Shown in pieces: positions 10,100-22,767 of a DNA stretch of 64,000 bases. Made by a program: the position numbers and the translations under genes. Each line of letters starts with the position of its first letter. The stretch's first letter is position 1. The notes beneath the pieces were generated by a model. That model saw only the letters and a program-made list of their open reading frames with translations. It was not told where the DNA came from and did no database searches. This DNA comes from Axinella damicornis (taxonomy: Eukaryota > Porifera > Demospongiae > Axinellida > Axinellidae), in NCBI GenBank assembly GCA_963931865.1, contig OZ007512.1:5168883-5232882 (forward strand). Reading direction: 5' to 3'.

Positions 10100-13030
10100 T
10101 TTTACAAATAGCCATAGCCACAGGATATATAAACTACAATGTTACCCTGCGACTTCAGGAAGATTGATCACTGGTGACGTGAGCTGCTCACCTGGAACCA
10201 ACCACTCCAGGCATCACTCGGTCAGCATGGTGTAGACCTGGGCATGCAGGATTCCTGGAGCACTTCATCAGTGTATGGCTGCTGTCATGCATTGTAGCTA
10301 GCAATCAGATTTTCTGGCCATTTTCCTTCCTTTTTAGGGTACTGTTTTGGGGGGTTCAAGATTTTGATATTAATTTCTCAAGCCCTGCTAGCTACCCCCT
10401 GAGTCACAATTGCATTTATCACTCATCCAGGTAGTATCATCCTACACTCATGTCAGCCCTAATGGGATCTTGCTTTCCTCAGCCATAACTCCACTTGCTA
10501 ACTCAAGGATCATCTTCTTCTGTAACTTAATTCACTGGCCTTTCTGAAATCTGCATACTCATAATTAACTATATCCAGATCATGCAAACAATGTGCCGTA
10601 ATCTCCGCGTGGTTGACTAAAATCGTCCCTTAAGAGAGCTAGCTACATTCCCTTGGACACCTGACCAGCCTAGCTAAATAAGATGGTGAGGATAAGAAAC
10701 TTTTCTTTCAAGCAGTTTTGGAAGGCAACAATGTACATGTAGCTGCACAAGGAAACCTCAAAACTTAAAGTATTTACGTAACACACTGTGGATACGCGGG
10801 TACATGAGAATGGTCTGGCCGGGGGTGTGCATCTGTAGCTGGGAGTCAGTTTGGGGAACAAGTGATCCACTGAGTTAGCATAGAGCAGAGATGTGAAGAC
10901 CTCTGTACTATATCCGTATTATCAACCCTGGAACTTGCTACAGTCGGCAGGTTTACTGTTGTATATGTACCCATACACACAAGCTATACGGGAAATCCAG
11001 ATATTTACACTCCTGGTAGGGGAAAAATTGTGCCGCGTAAATAATTAATTAACATAATATAAATAATGTTTGAGTACTTAGGATTGGCCTACAGAGATTC
11101 TGACTACACCGCCGTGATCGCTATCATGCACTGACCTGAATGATAAAAGTTGGTGCTGAAACTCACCTTGGTGGTGGAGATATGAGCGCTTTTGTCTCGC
11201 CGTTGGCCGCCATTGCTCGAGCGCTCTCTCCACTTCCGGTGGCAGTACCGTTCTTAGGAAAGGCACATGAAGATTCTGACCACACGGCCGTGATCGCTGT
11301 CGTTCACTGATGCTTATATACCGAAACTCACCGTGCTGGCTAAGTTGTGAGTGCTGTAATAATGTCTTGTCTTACTTTTGGTCGCCATTGCTCGCGATCG
11401 ACTTGAGCGTGGTTGCCACGTGGCATGTGCGTTAATTAGAACGTATTGCAATACTTAGCTTGCGCTACGGCAGGTTGCAACGCGCGCTACTTTATGAATG
11501 GTACTTGAGAGCACTCTTGTGATCTTCCCTGTATATAGCTATCATGCATGGTGATGTGTGATAATTGGAACGAACTGTCACACTTAGCTTGTGCTACCGT
11601 TTAACCGCGGCTACCAGGAGTGCGGTTGCCCCTCGATATTAACTGAAGGTTGTTACACAGTGACTCTGATGGAAATTCAGGAGGGATGCTAAGGGAAGTA
11701 CTGCTATGCATGACCGTTGCCCCACTAGCTTCTGACACAAATCTCCAATCTTTTTATCAAAACCGAAAGGTTGGCTTCTCTTTGGAAGAATGGATCATTA
11801 TTCGTAATCCAAAAGACATAATATTAGCTACAGGCCTGTATCGTTGTTACTTATCCCTAGAGAACCATTTCCAGTCAATATCCAGCACCCACATGCATGC
11901 ATGCAGGCCTGTAGCAATGCAGAAATGGTGCTGTGTGGATGGTATCACTTCTCAATTTGTAGTTTTTAATCTTACTCTGGTAAATTTACTAGTAGCGGCA
12001 ATTGATAGTTTAGTTAGCTAGCACAGACCAAGCAATGTCATGCTCTAGCACTTCTTCTCAAAATGCTTCTATACAGATTACAACCTGCTATGGAATCACC
12101 GATTGTCTTGACTGTGCTCTGTTTTTTAATTTGGTATGAAACTTTAATGCAGCAAACATAATTATGCTCAGATAGCTACAGCTCTAGAGTGATCTATAGG
12201 GTAATAATGAAAGTCGTTTCAGAAACAAAAGTCATACAGAAAACACATAGAGTGGGTGTGTTGGGACCATGCAAGATGAAATTGTGACTACGAGATACTT
12301 TAATCATGAATTTCACCGACTTCAGTGACTTGCTGATTGCCTGCAAGATGATAAAGTTTCTTTGATGGAGTAATTGGCAATAGTTGTGACTTGGAATGTC
12401 TGGGTGTTAGTGTCAATACTGATCTTGCTCTCCTCAGTCATACTGTACCTCCACTCACTCACTTGGATCACCCTCTTCTTATATAGCTATGTTCACTGAC
12501 CTTCCATGATCTACATACTCATAGCTGTATCCAGATCATCCAACCAAGTGCCATAATCTCAGTGTGACTGACTAAAAACATCCCTTCAGAAGTTTATGAG
12601 AGCTACATTCCCTTGACCAGCTTAGCTAAATTATAAGGTAAAGCAAAGCTGCAAAATGGTAAGAAGCTTTTCTTTCAACCAGTTTTGGAAAGCAACACTG
12701 TACATTTATCTGCACAAGGAAACCTCAAACTAGACTAGGTGCATAACACACTGCAGATACACAGGTACATGAGAATGGTCTGGCCGGGGTGTGCCTCTGT
12801 AATCTGCAGCTGGGAGTCAGTTTGGGGAACCAGTGATCCGCTGAGTTAGCAGAGAGCAGAGATGTGAAAACCTCTGTACTATATAAGTATTATTAATCCT
12901 ATAGTCGGCAGGTGCACAGGGTAATGTTGCACTGTGTGGCCAACTCTTGTGCCCTTACACACTAGCTATGGGAAATCCAGACATATAGTTAGCTAGCTAC
13001 TACCAGGAGCGCATGAGCCATGAATGCCTC
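10100..13030. other. Gene-free region of dispersed repeats
   Basis: No supported gene. It contains three blocks related to 7560-8450, and a local duplication at about 11092-11330 marked by gattctgac and gccgtgatcgct. Short open frames show no domain. Confidence 0.5.
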
Positions 13031-13035
13031 GATGA

Positions 13036-13194
13036 TAACCTCATTCTCAGGCCTGCCCCTTTCTTTCTGTTCTTCATTTTGTGTTGATAGATACGGAAGA
13101 GTGGTACATTTTTCGCCGCTCTTCACCATCCATGAATCATTGTCAACGCAAACCGAAGAACAGAAAGAACGGGGTAGGCCTGGGAATGAGGCTA
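13036..13194. mobile_element. MULE-type MITE, 159 bp, 9-bp target duplication
   Basis: Ends taacctcattctcaggcc and ggcctgggaatgaggcta form an inverted repeat. The flanks are perfect 9-bp direct repeats, cctcgatga (13027-13035 and 13195-13203). Confidence 0.85.
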
Positions 13195-13589
13195 CCTCGA
13201 TGACAATGAGATCTGTGTACAGCTATATAGAGACGAATATCAGTGATGTCCGTCAATTGATGTTACGAAAGCTCAAAGGAATGACGATTTAATTATGACG
13301 TCCTACTAGACTGATCTTTATCCTTCCACATACGTAGCAGTATACATCCTAGACGTGGGAACTTGCATCCTCTTCAAGATGAAGTTATTAGCCTTTCACG
13401 ATGTTGCTATGTGACTATAATTATCAGGTGTGAACAGTAGCTCTATCTATAATCTTAGCAACCACCTAGCAACAAGCTAGTACATAGTTATATCATCCAA
13501 CCACTCGATTGGGATGTTATGTTGCATGCAGTTTATATACAGCTCCTCAAGCTGTAGCCTACCAACCCTCATTGGGTGTCGGTCTTATC

Positions 13590-14290
13590 CTCGTGAGGAT
13601 ATGATTCATAATGCTACACCTTTCACTAGAGCATGCAGTAGTTACTGCAGATCTCATGCAACTGCGCATGTGGTATACGTGCATGAAACTATAATATGAA
13701 ACTCAAACATTATTGCATCACCATGCATGCCTATAGCTACAATATATTCAGTATAGCATATTCAGTGCCTGGGAGCAGTGATAGTTCCCAGCTCCCAGGA
13801 TGATGTCTGTGTGAATCATTATTGCACCAGTAGTCTGAACCTGAACGTGCAACATCCCTGCTTGTGAGGATATGATACCGGTATGCTCGTGAGGATATGA
13901 TTCATAATGCTACACCTTTCACTAGAGCATGCAGTAGTTATGGCAGATCTCATGCAACTGTGCATGCGGGAATACATGCATGAAACTATAATATGAAACT
14001 CAAACATTATTGCATCACCACGCATGCATGCCTAGCTATAATAATTATAGATTATAACTATTATAATAATATATTCTGTGCAAGCTGTGCATATTGTTGC
14101 AGTTGTATCAGCCATGCGATTATAATATTTACTGCTACAGCGAGCAGTAGTTATAATACTGCAGGTCTCATGCAATTTGTTAGTATCAGGATTTCAAACC
14201 ATGCAACTGCACGTCCTTGAAATGGCCGGATCATAGCTTTACGTGCGGGAGACACATGAAATTCAAACATTACTGCATCAACATGATATT
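13590..14290. repeat. About 296-bp duplication
   Basis: The segment 13590-13735 recurs at 13886-14035, sharing cactagagcatgcagtagtt. Weaker copies lie at 14150-14290 and 60740-60900. No supported gene. Confidence 0.75.
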
Positions 14291-14424
14291 ATTGTATTGT
14301 AGCATCCAGTGCACATTTCAACAAAAACAATTTGAACTGCATGCTTGCAAGACTACAGCAGTTATGTGTTGCAGTTGTGTCAGTCAATTGCTGCTACAGG
14401 TAAAGTGTTTGTGTTGGTGGAGGG

Positions 14425-14463
14425 GTACCATTGTAGTCCTGACTGTGGCAGATCAATTAATCC
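14425..14463 (-). pseudogene. Relic of the locus B terminal exon
   Basis: Matches the last exon of ROCO locus B (61027-61058), including the acceptor actgtttctcag. A 4-bp insertion (aatt) would cause an early stop. It lies downstream of the locus A Death exon, which has its own stop, so it is probably unused. Confidence 0.55.
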
Positions 14464-15000
14464 CTGAGAAACAGTGAGTACCAGATGTTATGTTTGTACC
14501 CGGAGTAAAGCCCCATAAGTGCGATCAAAGCCCGAAGTGAAAGTGCATGAAGGGTACATGTACAAAGAACGTACATGTACACCCTGGAAGCCCTGACTGC
14601 ATGTTAATATTAGAACTGTTCCGCTGGATAGTTATGAATGTTATACCTTCAAATTGCACTACTAGTGATCACAGCTGATCCCTATATTTGACCATGTATT
14701 ATTTGGGGTTCATAATCATGACTTCATATATAACAAGCTATATAGTACTTCTGCTCGATCGCTGAATCTCATTATAAATTATGAAGCAAGGATGGTTTCT
14801 ATGTATCTGAAACTGCATGTGAATTTGCTGCAGTTGCTTATGGAGAAGGTGCATGGCCCAACAAGCACAGTATTGAAATGCAAATTGCTTCATCGGTGAA
14901 AGGGTTTGACATGCAGGCAGCTGCTCAGCTTGCTATAAGCTGATCAATGCTGTACGCTGCATGTGGGCATCCTGCCTCTGCTTTTACTGGAACTATATAT

Positions 15001-15074
15001 CCTCGTTCCCATATGGCCAGTCCCACGCCCAGCTTTGCGACGAAAAGCTGGGCGTGGGACTGGGAACGAGGCTA
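15001..15074. mobile_element. MULE-type MITE foldback
   Basis: An inverted repeat of about 33 bp per arm (cagtcccacgcccagctt and its inverse) ending in gggaacgaggcta. The left terminal bases are altered. Confidence 0.75.
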
Positions 15075-15353
15075 TACTGGAAGAATATTAAAGTTGGCTA
15101 TACTTGAAGAATATTAAAGTTGGAATTGGCAAAAAAAAGTTGGAATTGGCAAAAACATAAAGTTGGAATTGGCAAAAATATAATTTGGGGGAAGGGGGGC
15201 AGTGGACAAATTTGGCAGTGTGCCTGATAGCTACAAAATTGATAGTGAAACAGCAATAACGTGTAATAGCACTATCAATAAAGTTAATAGCACATAACGA
15301 TTGAATGATACTAAAGGATACTATAACGATACAAAACAAGAGAGCAATGGCGT

Positions 15354-15664
15354 CTATGGACCTAGTGCATTTGTAACCTGTTCAGCAAGTTCTTTGTATT
15401 CTGAGTCATTCAGCAGTTCAATCAGATTTCCCCAGGTGGCATCTGGACTGTCCAACCAAACTGTGAACAACTCCTGGCAGCAGACAACTGGACCATTCAA
15501 CCTGTGTGCATGCTCCACTTCAATGCTTCTAATCTTTCGCCCCATTGGATCGAGGTCCATCATAAATCCAACTTGCTTCCAGTCTGGAGCAATTGTCTTG
15601 ATAATTTCCACTTTAACCCCTTTGGTCTTCAGCCTCATCAGCTGGGCCATCCTGGGCTTGGTGT
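15354..15664 (-). CDS. ROCO locus A, terminal Death-domain exon
   Basis: The acceptor ctgtttttgtag is followed in phase 1 by 103 codons to TAG. Residues show a Death-domain pattern: IAPDWKQVGF, then EHAHRLNGP, FTVWLDSPDATWGNLIELL and a last helix ELAEQV. Death domains form homotypic complexes in apoptosis and NF-kB type signalling (family knowledge). The exon completes the frame set by the upstream linker exons. Broken copies lie at 5704-5985 and 58395-58735. Locus B uses a different Death exon instead. Confidence 0.75.
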
Positions 15665-15782
15665 CTACAAAAACAGAGAGCACAGATACATCCAGGAGTA
15701 ATAGTAACAAGCGTATTGTCCACAGCCTATACTGTATTTTGGCATCAGACACTTTTTTAACAATTATTATGATGATGCCTAC

Positions 15783-16429
15783 CAATGATGATTTGGGATC
15801 CACCGCTGGGAGGTGATTGAGTCGCCGTACCAGAGGTAGTTGCATCTGAGGAATGATAACCATAGGAACCACAATCAGGAAACCATTATGATTACCACAA
15901 TCTTGCACATAGTAATATTACAGTGAAACCTGTATACATGTTAGTGCGATGACAGTGCACCATGTGGTTTGTGTTCAACACTTACCAAGTGGGTCAAGTT
16001 TGGAGGTCTGCAGAGTTGGGAGAGAAGGTGGAGTACAGACTGCTCCTCTTGATACTGCATGTGCAGATGGGAACAATACATGATGTCTACAGTCTACAGT
16101 GCATGTGTTACAGCATCAAATACTTCATATACTCAGGCATACCTGTGATGACGTGGGATCCACTGGGAGTGGGAGATGACCGGGTTGCTGTACCAGAGGT
16201 GGTTGCATCTGAGGAAGAAACCATTCAACATGCAATAGGTGCAAACAAATCAGTCTACTATGAAAAGTATAGACAGACAAACTTATTGTTAACTGGATGC
16301 ATGTAGCTAGGTCACAGAGAAGCATGCACCATAAGTACTCTGCTGGTGCAAGTAGCTATGCATACCCAGGGAAGGGTGAGGTCCAGCTGCTGCGAAAGTG
16401 TCTGCTCTGCTGTCCACCGATGAACTATC
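15783..16429 (-). CDS. ROCO locus A, three linker micro-exons
   Basis: Minus-strand order: 16429-16366 (64 nt, phase 0 to 1, DSSSVDSRADTFAAAG...), 16208-16143 (66 nt, phase 1-1, DATTSGTATRSSPTPSG...) and 15845-15783 (63 nt, phase 1-1, DATTSGTATQSPPSGGS...). All have clear AG acceptors and GT donors. They make a Ser/Thr/Pro-rich linker of about 65 residues between COR and the Death domain. The last two are duplicates. Only the phase change made by the 64-nt exon brings the Death exon into frame, which supports the model. Confidence 0.65.
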
Positions 16430-16579
16430 CTGAACAGAGAAGAGCAAGAATATACACTCTGTTTAATTTAGACAAGATGAAAATAATGCACAAGCTTATT
16501 TAGACAAGATGAAAATAATGCACAAGCTTACATTACACACTTCAACACACTACACACACACACTGGAGTCACAGCCTAC

Positions 16580-18678
16580 CTCATTGAACCACATCAGACA
16601 GCCATCAGGGAGGTCAAGCCGATTGCTGGTGATGGGACACTTCAGGATACACGGTTTTCCATGAAGCAGCGTGAGTGTGGCGGGATGGGGTGACTGGTCG
16701 GAACCTAGCTCTTCTGGACAGAAGAAGGCAAAGGAATGTGCTGCCTTTCGAGAGCAGTGTAACGCTTCACAAACCTCGCTTATACTGCTGCTGATGCACT
16801 GGCGAACCTCACTACATACGCTTGCAAGAGGAATCCTGCGATTTGAAGCTCCTGAGAAAGAATGAAGCTCGATGGATAGGAAACCGGGTAGCACCTTCAG
16901 CTGAAAGGAATCGTATGGGCCAACAGAGAGGCAGATTTGGTCTCTAAAGATTTTGTCCTGCTCCAAGCCCCACTCCAGACTTGACTCCATTTTATTCTCG
17001 AGTAGGTGAACCGCCATCGACCCAAACAGTCCCTTAGGACAATATCCACTCTCGAACGTCACCAGCAGAGGGCAGGCAGGAGAGGGAGTCGTGGCGGGTA
17101 TTGCAGACTGGCTGCTCTCGGAGTGTGTAAGGACACTCAGGATGAAATACCGAGAGGAAGCACCATCTTTCCTGAGCTCTGCTACGATGTTGAGGTGCTG
17201 CAGGAGTGTGACAAGTTTTGAAGGAGGAAAAAATTCGGTCGACTTGGCTAGCTTTTCGAAGACATCAAGCGGGAAGATTCCTTTGCGTGTGAACAGCTCA
17301 TGAAGGGATGGATCAGTGCGGTCAAATGTAAAAGTGGCAACAAGAAGGTCGGTGATCACATCGAAGAGGTACCGAAGGTCCTTGATAATGAACTCTCCAA
17401 GTTCTGGTACATCACGGTAGTAGCGAATCACTCCGACATTCTCATGAAGGAATTGCAGAGCATCACTCATCTCATCACGTGTTCTAATTCCACACTTCTG
17501 AGCAACTCTGAAGCATCGCTCGTATTCGACAACAGGCGCCTTCAGCTGCTGCAAGATATTGCCAAACATGAGCCACGAGACGGGAGTATTCACTCTATAG
17601 TTGTCTCCGTGCTTTCCAATACGCTCCACAGCAGCTCGGACCTGCTGCACATCCTCATCACCTTCAGACAGGTTGTTGACTGCAAGGATCAAGCGAGATT
17701 CGGAAGCAAACTGGACCATCCCCTCCCGATAAGCTTCGGTCCTTTTAACTACCGCCTGGAGAGCGTTGTCTATCTGAAGTAGGTGTTGGTTTGACACACG
17801 ATCTTTGTGTGTGCTGACAAAGAAAGCTCTGGGCACAATGTCAATGGTTTCACTGCCTACCATTCGCGTTATGCTAGTGGACGCAATGGTAGCAAGACTC
17901 TGAAGAAGAGTCTCCAGTACTGTGAGGCCAGCCTCGTACGGTACAATGGACTCCCCACTAGAGTTCATGTACTCCACCTGATACCTGCTATTGAGCTCAA
18001 GATCAAGACGGAACACCAGGAAGAAGACGGAAGGACCACAGACAAGAATCGGAAGCAGCTCCTGAAACTCTGGCTGACCTCCTGTATCAGTGAGGTACAC
18101 TGTCCAGTGGTCATCGACCAGATCCTTCAATTTGGACCATTTCTTCTCGAAAGAATCTCCGAATACCTCAAGTGGATGTTTGGTACCTTGTTCCTGTGGT
18201 ACCTGTGGCTGTGAGGTAGACTGCAGACTGGGGGAAGCAGCTGGTTGCTGATGTTGCTTGGTACGTGGGGTCCGTTTAAAGAGGTTCCGAAGAAACTTCG
18301 ATAGAGAGAATGGATCACCTGGCTGTGTTTCGATTGGAAGATTTGTGGTGATTGAAGCAGACTGAGCGATATCTTCAGGTGCAATCTTCGACACATCGCA
18401 CATCAGCAAGGTGGCTTCATCGTCAAGATCCTCCAACTCACACCAGAGCAGTCCAGACACATGTACCGTGGACTTCCTGATCTCCACACGCACAACCTTT
18501 TCAGCCACCCCAGTACTAGCACATGAAGACAGATGCTTTCCAAGGAGACGACGCATCAGTGAACTCTTTCCGGACCGTGGCATCCCTATAAATACGCAGT
18601 GAATAGCTGTCTGGTTAAGAGACCCTTTCTCCTTAATCGCTCGTTCGCAGGCAGCAAGGTGACTCTTCTTTTCCGCTT
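16580..18678 (-). CDS. ROCO locus A, ROC-COR GTPase exon
   Basis: One 2099-nt exon (about 700 residues). The acceptor is ctatctttctgcaccag (phase 1); the donor is aatgag/gtagg (phase 0). The P-loop GMPRSGKSS is at about exon residues 32-40, the DxGG switch (DTGGQPEF) at about 198 and a THKD base-recognition motif at about 290. COR-type sequence follows from about 360. ROCO proteins are GTP-regulated dimers; many animal members are signalling scaffolds or kinases. No kinase domain or LRR is seen here. The distance from P-loop to DTGG is about 165 residues because of a Pro/Gln/Ser-rich insert at about 115-180. The open frame has no good ATG before the P-loop, so upstream exons must supply the N terminus. 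Nearest relative is locus B at 62388 onward. Confidence 0.85.
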
Positions 18679-19019
18679 CTGGTGCAGAAAGATAGAGAAG
18701 AACACTGTACTCAACACTTCCATTAGCATTCCACAACGTAAGGTATTGTCATGCCAACAATCTTGAGTTTCATGATGAAGGATGGTTAGTGAGTACGTCA
18801 AATCACTGAGCTCATTCCTAGTACTGTATACATAACTGGATGTGAGCCCATAAACTCAACACCACATTCAGATATCAGAGAGAACCCATCAGTGAAGGAA
18901 CAACTTATACAGCATGGCTTTAATAGCTTATTTATACTGTGACAGGAATGACATCACAAGAGCTGGGAACCACCTTCCCACATACCAGTGTGACTACATG
19001 TACTGTCACAGCTGGGAAC

Positions 19020-19134
19020 TAGCCTTGTTCCCAGGCCTCCACGACCAGCTTTTGCCCAGTCGCTTGCAGCATGAAAAGCACTTTTCGTACTGCAAGTGAC
19101 AAAAGCTGGGTGCGGAGGTCTGGGAACGAGGCTA
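19020..19134. mobile_element. MULE-type MITE, 115 bp, 9-bp target duplication
   Basis: Ends tagccttgttcccaggcc and its inverse. Perfect 9-bp flanking repeats gctgggaac at 19011-19019 and 19135-19143. The interior carries an inverted copy of the cagcttttg/cgcttgcagtac core. Confidence 0.9.
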
Positions 19135-19299
19135 GCTGGGAACTATGTAGTCCCATACGCACACTGTATATATACAGACCCAATAGGAACCACACAATTT
19201 ACAAACCTCACACACTTTCTAAGCACCCTCACAGATTTCAGAATAGCTACTACAGTCCAGAGCCTTTATAGGTTTCTAATCTTGCAGCTCCCTCGGACC

Positions 19300-19862
19300 A
19301 GTACACACACACACACACACACACACATACACACACACACACACATGCCCACACCAGGCCCAGAGGTACAGTATACACACACACACACACACACATGCCC
19401 ACACCAGGCCCGGAGGTATACACACACACACATACGTGCCCACACTAGGCCCAGAGGTATACACACACACACATGCCCACACCAGGCCCAGAGGTATACA
19501 CATGCACACACACACACATGCCCACACCAGGCCCAGAGGTATACACACACACACACACACACATGCCCACACCAGGCCCGGAGGTATACACACACACACA
19601 CACATGCCCACACCAGACCCAGAGGTATACACACACACACACACATGCCCACACCAGGCCCGGAGGTATACACACACACACACACATGCCCACACCAGAC
19701 CCAGAGGTATACACACACACACACACACACATGCCCACACCAGGCCCGGAGGTATACACACACACACATACGTGCCCACACTAGGCCCAGAGGTATACAC
19801 ACACACACATGCCCACACCAGGCCCAGAGGTATACACATGCACACACACCAGGCCCGGAGGA
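19300..19862. repeat. CA-rich minisatellite, about 14 units
   Basis: Alternating (CA)n and catgcccacaccaggcc-type segments, unit about 37-49 bp. Long open frames on both strands (for example 260 and 247 codons) follow from the repeat and are not genes. Confidence 0.9.
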
Positions 19863-20103
19863 AGGTATTTTTGAGTAACTGTTGTATGGCCACTGTCAAA
19901 GGCAGAGAGTAGAGGCGCGCACACTGGATTGGCTCTCGTAGCACCTTCGTGCTTTGCGCTGCACACACTAGCCATATATTGCTCCAATAGGAAACACACA
20001 ATTTACAAACCCCACACACTTTCTAAGCACCCTCACAGATCTCAGAATATAGCTACTACAGTCCAGAGCCTTTAGGTTTCTAGTCTTGCAGCTCCCTCGG
20101 ACC

Positions 20104-20105
<2 letters not shown>

Positions 20106-20163
<58 letters not shown>
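20106..20163. repeat. (AC)n microsatellite
   Basis: About 28 AC dinucleotides. The preceding unique sequence duplicates that before the 19300 array (ctttctaagcaccctcacag). Confidence 0.95.
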
Positions 20164-21498
20164 ACACCAACCCCGCAGGTATACACACACACATGCTGAC
20201 ACCAGGCCTGGAGGCAACTGTCGAAGGCAGAGATTAGAGGCATGTAGCGTTGATCCAATCCACGCAAGTGCAGAAATTTTCTCACCTTTGCTGTTTTAGC
20301 TATCTGGATTGGCTCTCATAGCACCTTCGTGCTTTGCACTGCACTGCCACCGTTAACCTTTCTGGTATATCAATTCCGTGACCACCTCACTCTCGACGTG
20401 GAAAGGATGTGTGAGTATTTGAAGTGGTATGGCTAACTGTAGTATAAATACTATTATCCTGAAAAAGTGGTACGGCCTGGGCCGTACCGGCTGTACCAGC
20501 TCCTACGGGCCTGCACACACAGCATAACACACGTGTCCTAATCAATCATATAGATACACACACATTACTGACACACAATGATCACACACACACACACTTT
20601 ATGCTTCAGCTTTCAGTAGCTGGCCTGTGGTAGCTATGCTGGAACAACACAGACAGCTGCTGGGCTTGTATTGACATCTCATGCTCATGGCTGATTGGGA
20701 GTGGAAGCATAGGGGAAGTCAGCACCAACTAATTCCAATACCAGTGTCACTTGTCGGTCCAAGGTAAAGTTTGTCATGTCAGGACAGTGAAGTACCGAGC
20801 TGACCAACAGCTCCAGCAACAGAGTTACACAGGCAGACATCCTGGCATGTAAAGACACCTCATGCTCAAAATGATTACAAGTCCTGATTGGGAAGGTGTT
20901 TACATGAATATGCCACCAATCTTCACAAGTGAGCAAGGAATTAGCTGAAGCTTACTGACCCTGATACAGATGGGGCTAACAGTGGGCCTGGGTGTACAGG
21001 GACTATGTGCATAAGGAAATACCTTAACATCACTATTACATGCGGGTACTAATTTTAGCGAATTGATCATAACTTATCGCGGATACTATCACCGATACTC
21101 TGAATCAGTTCAAAAGTCAACCGCACTGCTGATGGCTAGTGCAACAGGTAGGGCAAACTAGTGATGCCTCAGGTCTTCCTCTCACCTCGTGGATATGCTT
21201 CCACCAGCTCATACTATACAGCTAGCATCGTTCCCATACGACCCAGGCTGCTTTGTATTGTAGGCGGCTAGCTTATGGTTCGTCCTAATCAAGCACTTGT
21301 AACGTCACATACTGATCGACTCGACATCATGTGACATTTGCATAAAGAACTGCAATACCTGTACCTAGCTTGCACGACCAGCGAGTTGCAACTGGTTGCA
21401 ACGCGGCTACCAGGAGTGCGGCTGCCTCTCCTTAAAATCAAATACTAATAGTTGACCATCAACTGCTTGATTTAGTATCAAACTATTCACATCTGTAC

Positions 21499-21765
21499 CT
21501 TTCACATATTTGGTAGTAACCACAGCTGCCACTTCGGAAAGGTGCAACCCCTGTAGAGCTCCAGCTACACGTTTCCAGGAGGGGGTGAGAGATCTGACGT
21601 AGTAGTCTACCATGGCCTCCATTCTGTGGTGATGACTCTGGTAGAGCCTTCTGATCTCCACCGTCTTAGAGTATGGCACACCAAGCGATGCACTTAGGAC
21701 ACTCCAATGGTGCTCTACCTCCTTCAACACCTCCATGAGGTTGTCAGTGGTGAGGGTGGGGTCAG
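21499..21765 (-). CDS. Death-domain exon, probable third N-terminal exon of ROCO locus A
   Basis: Acceptor ctccccacccag, donor gtgaaag/gtacag, 267 nt, phase 1-1, 89 codons. Motifs: LTTDNLMEVLKEV, HHWSVLSASLGV, RRLYQSHHHRMEAMVDYYV and SWKRVAGAL. These are spaced like the helices of a Death domain, with tryptophans at the usual first-helix and SW positions. The donor phase joins directly to the ROC-COR exon at 18678 (reconstituting GAA). It could instead end a separate gene by reading through to a stop at 21407. Confidence 0.7.
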
Positions 21766-22106
21766 CTGGGTGGGGAGACAACATGGGAGAAATATGATGT
21801 AATTATTCAACAAAGACCAGTCATGGTCTTCCTGTTTTACAAACAAAGTCAATCCAGGAAGAGTCAGGTTCATGTGCAGAATCCAAACACAAGCAGACAC
21901 AATGCATGGGTAGCTACCTGCAGTGACTAAGTGGGCAGGTGGCAGGTGGGGGCACAGTAATTATTGGTGACTTCGAATCCCAACATCAGACAACACACTA
22001 TTGCATTGAGTACGTCCATTGTATTAGTGCAGTGCACTATACTAATTTACTTGGAGAGGGTCATGGTACTGGTGTGCTAACAAACTATACTATCAATACT
22101 TGGCCA

Positions 22107-22206
22107 GACTGTCACCAGTAGAGAACTTCAATTCTGAAATTGCAGTGTTTCAACTACTCTTTGGTAGTCTTCTTCAGAGTAATGCACAACTCTACTGGTG
22201 ACAGTC
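22107..22206. repeat. Short foldback element
   Basis: actgtcaccagtaga at the left and its exact inverse tctactggtgacagt at the right, 100 bp apart, in an intron. Likely a small MITE. Confidence 0.6.
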
Positions 22207-22503
22207 CATAGTATATATAGCACTATAATGATGAATCCACACACAGGGAAAACAAAAAGGCTGGGTAATGCAAAGCAATCATCGAAACTGACTGTAATGG
22301 GACATGAATGTACCGTACGTCTGTATCTTCAGTTACTTCCCACTGTGAGTTGTAGTAAATCATGTCTCTTGCATGGCAACCATAGGTACATGTATACTAG
22401 CCATGCATGGAGTATACACAAGTAAGCCAGTGAGTAGACCCTCTATTAGTGTGCACACCACACAACACAAGTCCGACTACAGGTAGTCAAGAAATGCACA
22501 TAC

Positions 22504-22767
22504 CGTTTGGCAAGTATCGTTGTGCCATTGCTGCTGCTAGCTCCTCCCCCTCGCTGTAAAGTACTAGAGCCAGCTTCTCCCAAGAGAGTAGTGGGTGAGT
22601 GTTGACCCAGTACCCTCCCACAGCACGGCTCTTCTCTTTCTCTGAGGATGACTGCTGCTTGATTTCCTGTAGCTTGGAGTCTGGGATAGAGAGTGCTTGG
22701 GCCACCCTCTCCCAGTGTCGCACCTCCCCCATCACCTCCGTCACATTCTCCACAGTGAGGGTGGGGT
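22504..22767 (-). CDS. Death-domain exon, probable second N-terminal exon of ROCO locus A
   Basis: Acceptor gtcactccctcag, donor ccaaacg/gtatgt, 264 nt, phase 1-1, 88 codons. Reads DPTLTVENVTEVMGEV, HWERVAQALSIPDSKLQEI and LLSWEKLALVL, ending AAAMAQRYLPNG. It shares the start DPTLT..N with 21499-21765, so these exons arose by tandem duplication. Confidence 0.75.

Larger units (their letters stand above)
18740..21498 (-). other. Intron or intergenic stretch between Death exon and ROC-COR exon
   Basis: Contains a MITE, a CA-rich minisatellite and simple repeats. A possible small minus-strand exon (about 20688-20841, reading SACVTLLLELL to a stop) has a plausible acceptor. Its phase does not fit the neighbouring Death exon, so it is not called. 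Confidence 0.4.

Noticed and set aside
18679..18736. Extension of the ROC-COR frame to 18736 as a protein start
   Set aside because: The first codon there is TTG, not ATG, and an upstream TGA follows; a strong acceptor at 18678 in the matching phase is a better border.
19096..20019. Open frames of 158-260 codons rich in His/Thr or Cys/Val
   Set aside because: They follow the CA minisatellite on both strands and in several frames at once.
21950..21990. tRNA or SINE from gacttcgaatcccaac
   Set aside because: Only a B-box-like string is present; no convincing A box at the right distance.
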